Assembly: GCA_944381615.1 (NCBI GenBank)
Contig: CALWLT010000035.1
Span: 46,182-110,181 of the forward strand
Length of the DNA stretch: 64,000 nucleotides
DNA from: an uncultured Lachnospiraceae bacterium
GTDB lineage: Bacteria; Bacillota; Clostridia; Lachnospirales; Lachnospiraceae
Reading direction: 5' to 3'
Made by a program: the position numbers and the translations under genes. Below, piece by piece: positions 51,914 through 60,817 of this stretch. Within the stretch, counting starts at the first letter, position 1, and every line of letters begins with the position of its first letter. The notes beneath the pieces are model-generated. The model did not search any database. It saw only the letters and a program-made list of their open reading frames with translations, and was not told the DNA's origin.

Positions 51914-52909
51914 TCAGGCGACCGGGCGGACCGGCCACTCCGGCGTTTTTCCGCTGAGCACGGCGTCCACTCCGGCCGCCACGTCCCTGCTCATCTGCCG
52001 CAGGGCTTCCTCGCTCAGAGCCGAGCTGTGCGGCGTCAGCAGGACGTTTCCGAGCGAAAACAGCTCCTGTCCCGCCTTTGGCGGCTCCTCTTCATAAACG
52101 TCCAGCGCCGCCGCGCGGATGCGTCCCGATTTCAGCGCGGCGGTCAGCGCGTCCGTGTCGACGACCGAACCGCGGGCACAGTTAATCAGGCAGGCTCCCG
52201 GCTTCATCTGCCGGATCTGCGCTTCTCCGATCAGATGATACGTTTTTTCTACGCCGGGCAGATGGAGGCTGATGTAATCGCCCTCCCGCAGCGCCTCTTC
52301 CAGCGCCGCCGCGCGGCGCACGCTGCTCTCCTGCTCATCCCGTATGAAATACGGATCATACGCGATAACCTGCATTCCCAGTCCGTCATGCGCGATCTGC
52401 GCCACGCGCTTCCCGATATTTCCATACCCGATCAGCGCCAGCGTTTTTTCGCGCACCTCGTGCGCCGGCATCCGCTCAGCCGCAAAGAAATCGCCCTCCC
52501 GCACCGCCAGATCCATCTGCCGGAAATTTTTGGACAGCGCCAGGATCATCCCGATCGTGTGCTCGGCCACGGAATTTGCGTTGGCCCGCGGCGTATTGAC
52601 CACGCAGATTCCCAGCGCGCTCGCGGCCGCCACGTCGACGACGTTGTCTACTCCCACCCCGTGCTTCCCGACTACCCGGAGAGCAGGCGCGCAGGCCAGC
52701 GTTTCCCGGTCAAGGAAAAAGGTCTTGGAAATCACGCCCTCGCAGTCCCGGATCAGCTCCCGGATGCAGCCGCGCTCCTCGCGCGGCGCCCGGACTACCT
52801 CGTACCCCCTCTGCTGCAGATATTCAACCCCGCTTTTCTCTATCTCCTGTGCCAGAAGCACCTTCTTTTTGCTATTCTCCCCCATACGCCGTTTCCTCCT
52901 TTTACCCAA
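51914..52909 (-). CDS. D-2-hydroxyacid dehydrogenase (phosphoglycerate dehydrogenase-like)
   Basis: 331 residues. NAD-binding GYGNIGKRVAQ (~156-166); catalytic Arg in NCARGSVVD, Glu in DVYEEEPP, His in LTPHSSALSEEA. Interconverts a D-2-hydroxyacid and its 2-oxo acid. Last gene of gntR-dctP-dctQ-dctM-dehydrogenase, overlapping dctM by 8 bp; the substrate is probably the acid brought in by the TRAP transporter (inference). No ACT domain, so not serine-pathway SerA. Confidence 0.92.
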   Translation of the reverse strand: MGKRRKRRMGENSKKKVLLAQEIEKSGVEYLQQRGYEVVRAPREERGCIRELIRDCEGVISKTFFLDRETLACAPALRVVGKHGVGVDNVVDVAAASALGICVVNTPRANANSVAEHTIGMILALSKNFRQMDLAVREGDFFAAERMPAHEVREKTLALIGYGNIGKRVAQIAHDGLGMQVIAYDPYFIRDEQESSVRRAAALEEALREGDYISLHLPGVEKTYHLIGEAQIRQMKPGACLINCARGSVVDTDALTAALKSGRIRAAALDVYEEEPPKAGQELFSLGNVLLTPHSSALSEEALRQMSRDVAAGVDAVLSGKTPEWPVRPVA

Positions 52910-54182
52910 ATACAGACGGGAGCCACAGAGTCAGTTCCGGGATAAAGATAATCGCCAGAACGACAATGGAAACCGCAATCCAGAAAGGAATACAGGCCAG
53001 GGACGCCTGCTCGATCGAAACTCCGCCGATCTTGGCGCCGATAAACAGCACCGCGCCCACCGGCGGCGTGTAGAGGCCGATCGAGAGGGCCACAATCATA
53101 AACAGGCCAAACTGCACCGGATCCATCCCGCAGCTTTCTGCCAGCGGCAGAAAAATCGGCGTCAGGATAATCAGCGCCGGGGACGTATCCATGATCGCCC
53201 CCACAATCAGAAACACGACAAACATCAGGATAAAGATCAGCGAGGGCACGTCCGTGATGGACAAAATCAGGTTCGTTACCAGCTGCGGCACCTTCGCATA
53301 AGCCAGGATAAAGCTGAACGCCGTGGAAACGCCGATCAGGAACAGGACCACCGCCGTGCTGAGCGCGCTGTTGATCATGATTCCCGGCACCTGCCGGATC
53401 GATACGGTCCGATAGCAGATGACGCTCAGAATGAAGGAGTACAGCGCCGCCACTACCGAAGCTTCCGTCGGCGTAAAGATCCCCGCCAGGATCCCGCCCA
53501 TGATAATGACAAACAGAAAGCAGGTCGGGATTCCCTCCAGGATCGCCCGGACATTTTCCTGAAACGTATGTTTTGCCTCCTTCGGATAATTCCGCTTCTT
53601 CGCAATAATATAGCAGGTTATCATCATGGAAACGCCCATCAGGACGCCCGGGATGATCCCGGCGATAAACAGATTCGAGATCGAAACGCCGCCCGCGCTG
53701 CTGGCATAGATGACCATCGGAATGCTCGGCGGGATGATGATCCCGATCGTCGCGCTGGCCACCGTGACCGCGACGGAAAATTCTTTATGATATCCCGCCG
53801 CCCGCATCATTCCGATTTCCAACGGCCCCATGGACGACACGTCCGCATTGGCCGAGCCGGAAACCCCGCCAAACATCATGCTGCCAAGGACATTCACATG
53901 CGCCAGCCCGCCGGGAATCCGCCCTACAAACACATTGGCAAATTTCACAATATTTTTCGTCAGATCGCCGTTGGACATCAAATCGCCGGACAGGATAAAA
54001 AAGGCAATGCACATCAGCGGAAACGAGTTGATCCCGGCGAACATCCGCTGAATAAAAATTCCGGCCGACAGCGTGTCGATCCCGAACGTGATCGTGGCGA
54101 CCGTCGAGAGGCCGATGGCAAAGGAAATCGGGACCCCTATCAGAATCAGGAGGAAAAATGAGCCAAATAAAATTCCTATCAT
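52902..54182 (-). CDS. dctM: TRAP transporter large permease (DctM)
   Basis: 426 residues, twelve or so helices, with FILSGDLMSNGDLTKNIVKFA and IIPPSIPMVIYASSAGGVSI and a C-terminal IGLYTPPVGAVLFIGAKIGGVS block, all DctM landmarks. Ion-motive-force uptake of carboxylic or sugar acids with DctQ and the DctP receptor. 4-bp overlap with dctQ. Confidence 0.94.
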   Translation of the reverse strand: MIGILFGSFFLLILIGVPISFAIGLSTVATITFGIDTLSAGIFIQRMFAGINSFPLMCIAFFILSGDLMSNGDLTKNIVKFANVFVGRIPGGLAHVNVLGSMMFGGVSGSANADVSSMGPLEIGMMRAAGYHKEFSVAVTVASATIGIIIPPSIPMVIYASSAGGVSISNLFIAGIIPGVLMGVSMMITCYIIAKKRNYPKEAKHTFQENVRAILEGIPTCFLFVIIMGGILAGIFTPTEASVVAALYSFILSVICYRTVSIRQVPGIMINSALSTAVVLFLIGVSTAFSFILAYAKVPQLVTNLILSITDVPSLIFILMFVVFLIVGAIMDTSPALIILTPIFLPLAESCGMDPVQFGLFMIVALSIGLYTPPVGAVLFIGAKIGGVSIEQASLACIPFWIAVSIVVLAIIFIPELTLWLPSVFG

Positions 54183-54772
54183 AAAGACGCACCTCCCTTG
54201 GTCCGCTCCTTCTCCTGCGCCGGCTGATCCTGCTGCCGCGGCTGTTCATTCTGCTGCGGCCGTTCCCGCGGCTGTTCGTTCTGCTGCGGCTGTTCCCGCG
54301 GCTGTTCCAGCAAAAGAATCAACGCCTCCAGGGAGTTTAACAGAAGGATCAGGCCGCCGGCCGGCATCGCCAGATAAACGATGCCCAGGCTGATATCAAT
54401 CGAAGCCGCCATTTTGGCAAAGCCCAGTCTGGTAAAATCGATTCCGTAATAGACCAGGATCCAGGCAAATACGATGCACAGCAGCCCGTCCAGCACCAGA
54501 ACGCCCTTCCTCAGCGCCGCATTCCGGATCCGATCCGTCAGCAGCACCAGATTCATGTGGCCGGCACGTTTCATCGCCGCCCCGCCTCCCAGCATGGCAA
54601 TCCAGATCATGCAGTAGCGGGCCACCTCCTCTGACCATACGGAGGGAGAATTGAGGATAAAACGGCTGACAACCTGCCAGAGAACCACGGCGCACATCAC
54701 GAGCATTAATACAAAAATACAGAATAAAACCGCTTTATCAATCGCATCTTTTCCTGCGCGGATCCATTTCAT
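54179..54772 (-). CDS. dctQ: TRAP transporter small permease (DctQ)
   Basis: 197 residues from ATG 54772 (GGGGGAA upstream; TTG 54787 is the longer form). Four helices; VVSRFILNSPSVWSEEVARYCMIWIAMLGGG is the DctQ signature. The C-terminus is unusual: a 10-residue unit PREQPQQNEQ repeated twice, then QPAQEKERTK. Between dctP and dctM. Confidence 0.92.
   Translation of the reverse strand: MKWIRAGKDAIDKAVLFCIFVLMLVMCAVVLWQVVSRFILNSPSVWSEEVARYCMIWIAMLGGGAAMKRAGHMNLVLLTDRIRNAALRKGVLVLDGLLCIVFAWILVYYGIDFTRLGFAKMAASIDISLGIVYLAMPAGGLILLLNSLEALILLLEQPREQPQQNEQPRERPQQNEQPRQQDQPAQEKERTKGGASL
54241..54306. repeat. 30-bp coding repeats in the dctQ tail
   Basis: Units 54241-54270 and 54271-54300 plus a partial third, coding Q/E/P-rich decapeptides. 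Confidence 0.8.
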
Positions 54773-54796
54773 ATGCGATTCCCCCAATCCGAAAAA

Positions 54797-55861
54797 TTAT
54801 TCGATGACCAGATCCAGGACTTCCTGCCCCAGTTCTCCGGCTACCTCGTCATAGAACGGATCCAGCATATCCTGCAGCGCTTCCTTCTGCTCCTGCGGAA
54901 ATTCCTGATACATTCCGCCGTCGTCCAGAATTTTCTGCAGCGCCGTCTCCTCCTGCTCATGCACCAGATCGTATTCGTAATCAAACGTATTGGCCATCGC
55001 CTGCGTGAGAATTTCCTGATTTTCCGGCGAAAGCGAATTCCACCGATCCAGATTCATGATCACGACCGCCGGGAACATCAGATGCCCCGTCCCCGTCACA
55101 TAAGGCGCCACCTCGTAATGCCGGGAATCATAGAGCGCGTTCATATTATTTTCCGCCGCCGTCACAATGCCCTGCTGAAGCGCCGTGTAAACCTCGGAAT
55201 AGTTGATCGGCGTCGGATTTACGCCGATGGTCTCAAACGCGGAAACAATCAGCGGCGATGTCATCGTCCGCATTTTCAGGCCCTTCAGATCATCCACCGT
55301 CTCGATGAAATGATCCGTCGTGTACATATGGCGCACGCCGTCGTACCAGAACGCCAGAAGCTTCAGCCCCGCATCCTGAAATTCCTGATCAAAGTAGGCG
55401 TAAACCTCCTCGGAAGCCATTTTCGCCTTAAACGAGTCCAGATCGTTAAAGAGGAACGGGATCGAGAATACACCGCAGGCCGGTACCCAGGAAGCCACAT
55501 TTCCCCCGTTTACCCGCGTGAAATCCAGCTCGCCGGACAGCACGCCCTCTGTCTCCGCCTCCTCATCTCCCAGCACGCCCGAGAGATAGTATTCCACCTC
55601 CATTGAACCGCCGGACAGCTCCGCAACCTGATCGGCAAAATACATGATAGACTGGCTGACCGGGTGTTCCTCCGAATCCACATTCGCAAAGGACAGCCGG
55701 ATTACCTCTTCCAGCGCCGCATTTTCTTCTGCCGCCTCCGTCCCCGGAGCGGCGCTCTCCTGCCCGCCCGTCTGCGGGCTGGCGCATCCTGTTCCCGCCA
55801 GCGCCAGCATGACCGCCAGCCCGACGGCGATTCGCTTTTTCCCTTCCGATCTTCTTTTCAT
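54797..55861 (-). CDS. dctP: TRAP transporter substrate-binding lipoprotein (DctP)
   Basis: 354 residues. Signal peptide with lipobox LAGTGC (Cys26), then the DctP fold: SFANVDSEEHPVSQSIMYFAD, LPF-type LKGLKMRTMTSPLIV with the carboxylate-binding Arg, and INYSEVYTALQQGIVTAAENN. Captures an organic acid outside the membrane. 24 bp upstream of dctQ, 112 bp downstream of gntR. Confidence 0.93.
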   Translation of the reverse strand: MKRRSEGKKRIAVGLAVMLALAGTGCASPQTGGQESAAPGTEAAEENAALEEVIRLSFANVDSEEHPVSQSIMYFADQVAELSGGSMEVEYYLSGVLGDEEAETEGVLSGELDFTRVNGGNVASWVPACGVFSIPFLFNDLDSFKAKMASEEVYAYFDQEFQDAGLKLLAFWYDGVRHMYTTDHFIETVDDLKGLKMRTMTSPLIVSAFETIGVNPTPINYSEVYTALQQGIVTAAENNMNALYDSRHYEVAPYVTGTGHLMFPAVVIMNLDRWNSLSPENQEILTQAMANTFDYEYDLVHEQEETALQKILDDGGMYQEFPQEQKEALQDMLDPFYDEVAGELGQEVLDLVIE

Positions 55862-55973
55862 TCCGTTCCCTCCTTATCATTCTGCTTTTTCTTCCTGTTT
55901 CTTACCGGATCGTGCATTCTCCCCGCCGCCGGGAAGGATCCGCAGCCCTGCAGCAAGGCGGCATCCAACGGTT

Positions 55974-56648
55974 CTATTTCATCGAGTGAAAGGCGGCAAT
56001 CGAGATTTCTTTCGCACGGTCGATGTGGCTGACCATCAGATCCGCGGCCGCCGGATCTCCCTGCAAAAGCGCCAGGAAAAGCGGCATATGGCTTTCCCGC
56101 AGGGTGGAAACGTATTCTTCCTGATACCAGTCCTTGGCGTTGATCTTCATCAGCGCTTCCAGCACATGCGACAGGTTGTTCCACGTATTCAGAAGCAGCT
56201 TATTGTCTACCGAAGCCATCAGCGCCCGGTGAATCTCCATATCCACTGCGATGCTCGTCGCGGCGTCCAGTTTCCGATCCGTCGGAATATCCGTCCCGAT
56301 CTTGGAAATCAGCTCGCTGACTTTCCCGATATACGAGGCGTGCGACGCCAGAATCCGTTTTACCGCCGTACATTCCAGATACGTTCTGAGCTCCCAGCAG
56401 GTCAGCGCGTCCTCCTCTGAAAAACCGTGCACCCGCCGGCGGCCGTTCGGCAAAATTTCAATCAGCCCCTCCTGCTCCAGAAACGACAGAACCGTCCGGA
56501 TGGACCCTCTGCTGATGCCATACTCCTCTGACAATGTCTCTTCCGCCAGAAACGTTCCCGCAAGAATCTCCCGGTTAATAATCTGAAACCGCAGATCATC
56601 CAACACCGAATCCAGCAAATTGCTTCTACAGGCTTTTCCCTTATCCAT
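55974..56648 (-). CDS. GntR-family regulator (FCD subfamily)
   Basis: 224 residues from ATG 56648 (GGGGAAA). Winged helix 14-75 with AEETLSEEYGISRGSIRTVLSFLEQEGLIEILPNGRRRV. The FCD helical domain has the metal/ligand site (D...H in DMEIHRALMASVDN) used to bind carboxylic acids. First gene of the TRAP operon. ATGT-n2-ACAT dyads in the divergent promoter region are probable operators; induction by the imported acid or a catabolite is expected. Confidence 0.92.
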   Translation of the reverse strand: MDKGKACRSNLLDSVLDDLRFQIINREILAGTFLAEETLSEEYGISRGSIRTVLSFLEQEGLIEILPNGRRRVHGFSEEDALTCWELRTYLECTAVKRILASHASYIGKVSELISKIGTDIPTDRKLDAATSIAVDMEIHRALMASVDNKLLLNTWNNLSHVLEALMKINAKDWYQEEYVSTLRESHMPLFLALLQGDPAAADLMVSHIDRAKEISIAAFHSMK

Positions 56649-56712
56649 CTTTTTCCCCGCTCTCAAAAAATCTGTTCTTTTTTCAGGTTTCTGTCTGTTG
56701 TCTAAAATTTTG

Positions 56713-56741
56713 TTGACTTTTATCTGAGATGATTATATAAT
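56713..56741 (+). promoter_or_regulatory. Sigma-A promoter of the SDR-aldolase operon
   Basis: TTGACT, 17-bp spacer, TATAAT, plus strand. Its -10 box overlaps that of the divergent promoter by two bases. Confidence 0.75.
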
Positions 56742-56760
56742 ACTCATACATAAATGTCAA
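56732..56760 (-). promoter_or_regulatory. Consensus sigma-A promoter of the gntR-TRAP operon
   Basis: Minus strand perfect TTGACA, 17-bp spacer, perfect TATAAT. Start expected near 56725, 77 bp upstream of the GntR ATG. Confidence 0.8.
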
Positions 56761-56783
56761 CATTTTTATTTTTATGTCAACAT
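56754..56783. promoter_or_regulatory. Pair of GntR-type operators
   Basis: ATGTCAACAT at 56754-56763 and again at 56774-56783, centres 20 bp apart. The first overlaps the minus-strand -35 box; both lie just after the plus-strand start site. A related TGTTGAC lies in the plus-strand -35 (56711-56717). Confidence 0.65.
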
Positions 56784-56819
56784 TATCGTTTAATTATTAA
56801 CATTAGAAGGAGGGTCGCT

Positions 56820-57629
56820 ATGATTTCTGTCAAAAATTTACCCGGGACTGCCGCCTGCTCCGTTGAGGCGCCGGCCGCCCTGTTCAATCTTAAAGGAACC
56901 TGCGCGGTCATAACCGGCGCGGCCAGCGGAATCGGACAGATGATGGCCGTCGGCCTTGCCGCCGCCGGCGCGCGCTGCGCGCTTCTCGATATCGCCGATA
57001 CCGGACAGACCCGGAAGCTGATTGAAGAAAACGGCGGCAGCGCTGAATCCTTTTTCTGCGATCTGGCCGCGGCGGCCGAAACGGCCGAACCTCTTTTTTC
57101 CACGATTCACAGCCGGTTCGGATCCATCGATATCCTGGTCAACTGCGGCGGAATTACCTTCCGCAGTCCCGCCATGGACTATCCGCTGGAGGCGTTTCAG
57201 AACGTCCTCAACATCAACCTGACCGCCGTTTTCCTGCTCTCGCAGATTGCCGCCCGCTACATGAAAGAACAGGGCGGCGGCCACATCATCAACATGGCGT
57301 CCGCGCTTTCCTTTCAGGGCGGCATGTTCGTGCCCGGCTACACAGCCAGCAAAGGAGGCGTCGCTCAGCTGACCAAAGCGCTGGCCAACGAGTGGGCCCG
57401 GTACAACATCAACGTCAATGCAATCGCCCCCGGATACATCGATACCGCCTTAAACACCGCCGTGATCCAGGATCCGGAGCGGAACCGCCAGGTTCTGGAC
57501 CGCCTGCCCTGCGCCCGCTGGGGCAAGCCGGAGGATTTCATCGGAACCGTCATCTTCCTCTCCTCGCCGGCCTCCGCTTACATTACCGGGCATGTGCTCT
57601 GCGTGGACGGCGGATATCAGTCCCGATAA
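56820..57629 (+). CDS. SDR-family oxidoreductase (2-deoxy-gluconate-dehydrogenase-like)
   Basis: 269 residues from ATG 56820 (AAGGAGGG). Rossmann TGAASGIGQ at ~36-44, catalytic Ser in NMASALS, YxxxK in GYTASKGG (~175-182). Classic SDR fold with the KduD/GalD-like LTKALANEWARYNINVNAIAPGYIDT. Oxidises or reduces a sugar acid using NAD(P). Divergent from gntR-TRAP and presumably the same pathway. Confidence 0.92.
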   Translation: MISVKNLPGTAACSVEAPAALFNLKGTCAVITGAASGIGQMMAVGLAAAGARCALLDIADTGQTRKLIEENGGSAESFFCDLAAAAETAEPLFSTIHSRFGSIDILVNCGGITFRSPAMDYPLEAFQNVLNINLTAVFLLSQIAARYMKEQGGGHIINMASALSFQGGMFVPGYTASKGGVAQLTKALANEWARYNINVNAIAPGYIDTALNTAVIQDPERNRQVLDRLPCARWGKPEDFIGTVIFLSSPASAYITGHVLCVDGGYQSR

Positions 57630-57641
57630 GGAGGGAATTTC

Positions 57642-58433
57642 TTGAATCATTTTTTAGAAAAAGCGAGACAGGGCGGCGTTCTGGGAACCATGCTCTCCGA
57701 GCTGAATTCCCCCAACCTCCCCCGGATCTTTCGCGCCTGCGGGTTCGACTTTCTGATCCTCGACTGCGAACACGGATATTTTGACTACACTTCCGCGGCA
57801 AACCTTATAGCGGTCTCCCGCCTCTGCGGCCTGTTTCCCATCGTCCGCATTCCGCTGGCCGGCCGGGAAAACGTTCAGAAATACCTGGACATGGGCGCCG
57901 CCGGTCTTCTGCTGGCCATGACCGAAACGCGCGAGCAGGCGGAGCAGCTTGCCGCGCTCGCCAAATATCCGCCGCAGGGGAAACGCGGCATCTCGCTGCA
58001 GCGCCCGCATTCGGATTACTGCCCCGGAGCCACCGGCGCCTATCTGGAAAAAGCCAACCGGGAAACCGTCCTTTTCGCCCAGATTGAATCGCAGACCGGC
58101 GTTTCCAACGCCGCAGCCATCGCCGGCGTCCCCGGGATCGACGGCATCATAATCGGCCCCAACGATCTGACGCTCGATCTGGGCTGCGTCGGCCAGTACG
58201 ATCATCCCGACGTCATCCGGATCTTTCGTTTCCTGGCCAGGACTGCGGCCTCCTGCCAGAAGCTCTGCGGCCTGATCAGCTCCAGCCTTCCGCTCCTGGA
58301 ACGCTGGAAAAAAGAAGGTTTTTCTCTCTTGAGCTGGAACAGCGAAATCGGAATGCTCTTAAACGAGGGGAAACGGGGCGCGCGCCTGCTGAAGGCCGCT
58401 GAAGGGGCGACCGTTTCTATCGAAGGCCGCTGA
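57642..58433 (+). CDS. HpcH/HpaI-family class II aldolase
   Basis: 263 residues; TTG start at 57642 with AAGGAGGG in front. TIM barrel with ILDCEHGYFDY (metal-associated Glu/His), FAQIESQTGVSNAA (metal Glu) and GIIIGPNDLTLDLG. Cleaves 2-oxo-3-deoxy (sugar) acids, giving pyruvate and an aldehyde, in a divalent-metal-dependent way. 12 bp after the SDR gene; completes a predicted sugar-acid route: TRAP uptake, dehydrogenases, aldol cleavage. Confidence 0.9.
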   Translation: MNHFLEKARQGGVLGTMLSELNSPNLPRIFRACGFDFLILDCEHGYFDYTSAANLIAVSRLCGLFPIVRIPLAGRENVQKYLDMGAAGLLLAMTETREQAEQLAALAKYPPQGKRGISLQRPHSDYCPGATGAYLEKANRETVLFAQIESQTGVSNAAAIAGVPGIDGIIIGPNDLTLDLGCVGQYDHPDVIRIFRFLARTAASCQKLCGLISSSLPLLERWKKEGFSLLSWNSEIGMLLNEGKRGARLLKAAEGATVSIEGR

Positions 58434-58507
58434 AGACACAGGCGCTTCCGGCGAAGGCACAGCTGCCTTCGCTGAAAACAAAATGCCTCCAGCTTAACAG
58501 CCGGCAA

Positions 58508-58557
58508 AACGGGCCTTCGCTCTCCCCGCTCAATCAGAGTGCGGGCCCTTTTGCATA
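58508..58557 (+). terminator. Terminator after the SDR-aldolase operon
   Basis: GGGCC / GGCCC stem with an inner CGCTCT / AGAG..CG helix and TTTT. Confidence 0.55.
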
Positions 58558-58562
58558 AAAGG

Positions 58563-58615
58563 AGGACGTCCCTCAAGCCGTTTGCGGCTTCCGGGGCGTC
58601 CTTCTGTTTTTCCTG
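58563..58615. terminator. Second hairpin between aldolase and PhoH genes
   Basis: GGACG-CC / GG-CGTCC with inner AGCCG / CGGCT. T-runs lie on the plus side (TTCTGTTTTT) and CCTTTTATG on the minus side, so it may be bidirectional. Rest of 58434-58692 is without features. Confidence 0.55.
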
Positions 58616-58692
58616 AATGCTATCTGAATAATATAGGCCGGAGCGATCAATGCATGCCGCCGCCTGGTACATCGCGCCGCCGCAGCTTTCCT

Positions 58693-60063
58693 TTACATCC
58701 GTTTTACCGCATCCAGCGCCAGAGCGGAACGCTCGCATTCCTCAGCAGACATCGCAACCTGCCAGCACAGCGGACTGCCTTTCATTTTTTCCGCCGCATA
58801 ACTCAGCCCATTGGTGCGTTCGTCCAGAAGAGGATGGTCAATCTGCTGCGGATCGCCCAGCAGGATGATTTTCGTGCCCATCCCGGCACGGGTAATAATC
58901 CCCTTGGCCTGTTTGGGCGTCAGGTTCTGCGCCTCGTCAATAACCAGATAGGTTTTTGAAATTGACCGGCCGCGGATGAAATTCAGGGCCTGGGCGTCTA
59001 CAATTCCCCGGTCAAACAGCTCCTCCACTTTTCCGGAAAGGCTGCGCTCGTCAGCAAATCGTTCTTTCTCATTCTGATCCACCAAAAGCTCCAGATTATC
59101 GACGACCGGCCGGAGCAGCGGCGCGATCTTTTCCGACTCATCTCCGGGAAGAAAGCCGATGTCATCGTCGAACTGGGCATTGGGACGGCTGATCAGAATG
59201 CGCCGGTAGGCAGGCTCCTCCTGTTCCAATATGGCCTGCAAACCGACAGCCAGGGTATAGAAAGTCTTGGCCGTACCGGCCATCCCCTTTACGATTACCA
59301 GCGGAGCTTCCTCCGAATCCGCCATCAGGGCCTCCTGTAAAAATTTCTGACCGACATTCCTGGGGGAAACACCATAGGGCTTTTTCTTCTGAAAGGCGAG
59401 AGGCACGATTTTCTTTCCGTCAAAACGGCCAAGCTGAGTTTTTTTCGCAGACTGATCCGCTTTGAGGATAACAAACTGATTAGGCACGAGCGCAACCGGA
59501 AGTTTTATGCCGGATTCATTTACCTGGTACACATCCTCCGGCGCAATACGTTTCTTTTTAAAATCCTCAAACTTCTTTTCCTCTACGAAAACTTCGCACC
59601 GGCCTGTATACTGTTCTTCGCTGACAGGCGCCTGCTCGGTGGTAAAATCCTCCGCCTGAATTCCCAGCATCTGCGCCTTGACACGCACCACAATATCCTT
59701 TGTTACCAGAATAACCGGCGCTTTCCCGTTTTGCAGGCCAAGGCAGACCTTTAAAATGCGATTGTCATTTTTGTGCTCCGGAAAGCCCTCCGGCAGCTTA
59801 ATATCCACGCAGTTGACCTCCAGACGCAGCGTGCCGCCACCGGGCAGAGAAACGCCCTCTAACAGATTTCCCGCCGTGCGCAGCGATTCCAGATATCGGA
59901 TGGTCTGCCTTGCGTTGGCTCCCCTTTCGCCCTCCGCATTTTTCAATCCGTCCAGCTCCTCCAGAACGGCGAGCGGCAGGACAAGATGGTTGTCCTCAAA
60001 AGATTGGAGAGCGTAGGGCGCCTGAATCAGGACATTGGTATCCAGAATATACGTTTTTTGCAT
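58693..60063 (-). CDS. PIN-domain PhoH-family ATPase
   Basis: 456 residues from ATG 60063 (AAAGGAG; 60081 is the longer form). PIN nuclease-like domain 1-140 with LDTNVLI and ENL acidic residues. PhoH ATPase 225-456: Walker A GMAGTAKT (260-267), VIDEAQN Walker B, LLGDPQQIDHP sensor. Fusion proteins of this type are thought to be RNA helicase/RNase combinations; biological role in Clostridia unclear. Convergent with the aldolase gene. Confidence 0.92.
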   Translation of the reverse strand: MQKTYILDTNVLIQAPYALQSFEDNHLVLPLAVLEELDGLKNAEGERGANARQTIRYLESLRTAGNLLEGVSLPGGGTLRLEVNCVDIKLPEGFPEHKNDNRILKVCLGLQNGKAPVILVTKDIVVRVKAQMLGIQAEDFTTEQAPVSEEQYTGRCEVFVEEKKFEDFKKKRIAPEDVYQVNESGIKLPVALVPNQFVILKADQSAKKTQLGRFDGKKIVPLAFQKKKPYGVSPRNVGQKFLQEALMADSEEAPLVIVKGMAGTAKTFYTLAVGLQAILEQEEPAYRRILISRPNAQFDDDIGFLPGDESEKIAPLLRPVVDNLELLVDQNEKERFADERSLSGKVEELFDRGIVDAQALNFIRGRSISKTYLVIDEAQNLTPKQAKGIITRAGMGTKIILLGDPQQIDHPLLDERTNGLSYAAEKMKGSPLCWQVAMSAEECERSALALDAVKRM

Positions 60064-60117
60064 GACGGTTTCTCCTTTCAAGCATTTTACATCTCAGGAA
60101 CCTGATCCCCGAGATAA

Positions 60118-60182
60118 CAAAAAGCCGGTTCTGCAGAAAAAGCGGCGTAAAGCAGCACACTTTCTCCGGCAAAACCGGCTGA
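60118..60182 (-). terminator. Terminator of the GNAT gene
   Basis: Minus strand AGCCGGTT / AACCGGCT outer stem, then TTTTTG. Upstream of the PhoH gene. Confidence 0.65.
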
Positions 60183-60279
60183 TGTTATACTAACAATATG
60201 ACGGGGAATCATAGAAAACAAAATCATAGGCAATTCACTCCACGCTCTCATTATATATTTGATGTATTTCGTTTTCCAT

Positions 60280-60738
60280 CTAACTCCGGTTAAATCTCAG
60301 TAAAATACTTGAAAAATTCTGCTTCCATTCCATGAGGTACTCCGATTCCCCTGTATCCGCCCCGCGCTCTTTCCCACACACGGAAAACCCTTCTCTGGCA
60401 TAAAAAGCCGCCGCCCGCCAGTTCTTTTCATATACGTGCAGCGACAGAGCCGGATGTTCCCGCTTCGCACAATCTAAAAGCTGTCTGCCAATCCCGCGGG
60501 AACGCCAGGTCCCATCCACAAAAATCCCGGCAATGTAATCCCCCGCAAGCCCGATAAATCCCTGTATTTCTCCTTCCTGCTCGCAGACCCAAAGCTCCGC
60601 CTGCATAATCTGTTCCCGCACCGCGGAAAAATGAGAACGCCAGTATGCGGCCGGAACAAACGGATGCGCGTCCTCGTTTCCGGCCAGCCAGATTCGCATA
60701 ACCGCTTCCGCGTCAGTTTCCCGAAATCTTCTAATCAT
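60280..60738 (-). CDS. GNAT-family N-acetyltransferase
   Basis: 152 residues. IRRFRETDAEAVMRIWL opening, acetyl-CoA site IFVDGTWRSRGIGRQLL (71-87) and LHVYEKNWRAAAFYAREGF. Similar to YjaB/PhnO-like small acetyltransferases; substrate unknown. Follows the hsdR gene (79-bp gap) and ends in a good terminator. Confidence 0.88.
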   Translation of the reverse strand: MIRRFRETDAEAVMRIWLAGNEDAHPFVPAAYWRSHFSAVREQIMQAELWVCEQEGEIQGFIGLAGDYIAGIFVDGTWRSRGIGRQLLDCAKREHPALSLHVYEKNWRAAAFYAREGFSVCGKERGADTGESEYLMEWKQNFSSILLRFNRS

Positions 60739-60817
60739 CCTGCCTCCTGTCCAAAACCGCTTCCTCTCCCGTGTTTCATTGTATCAGCGAATTGACAAAA
60801 ACGCAAAGATATCTTCT

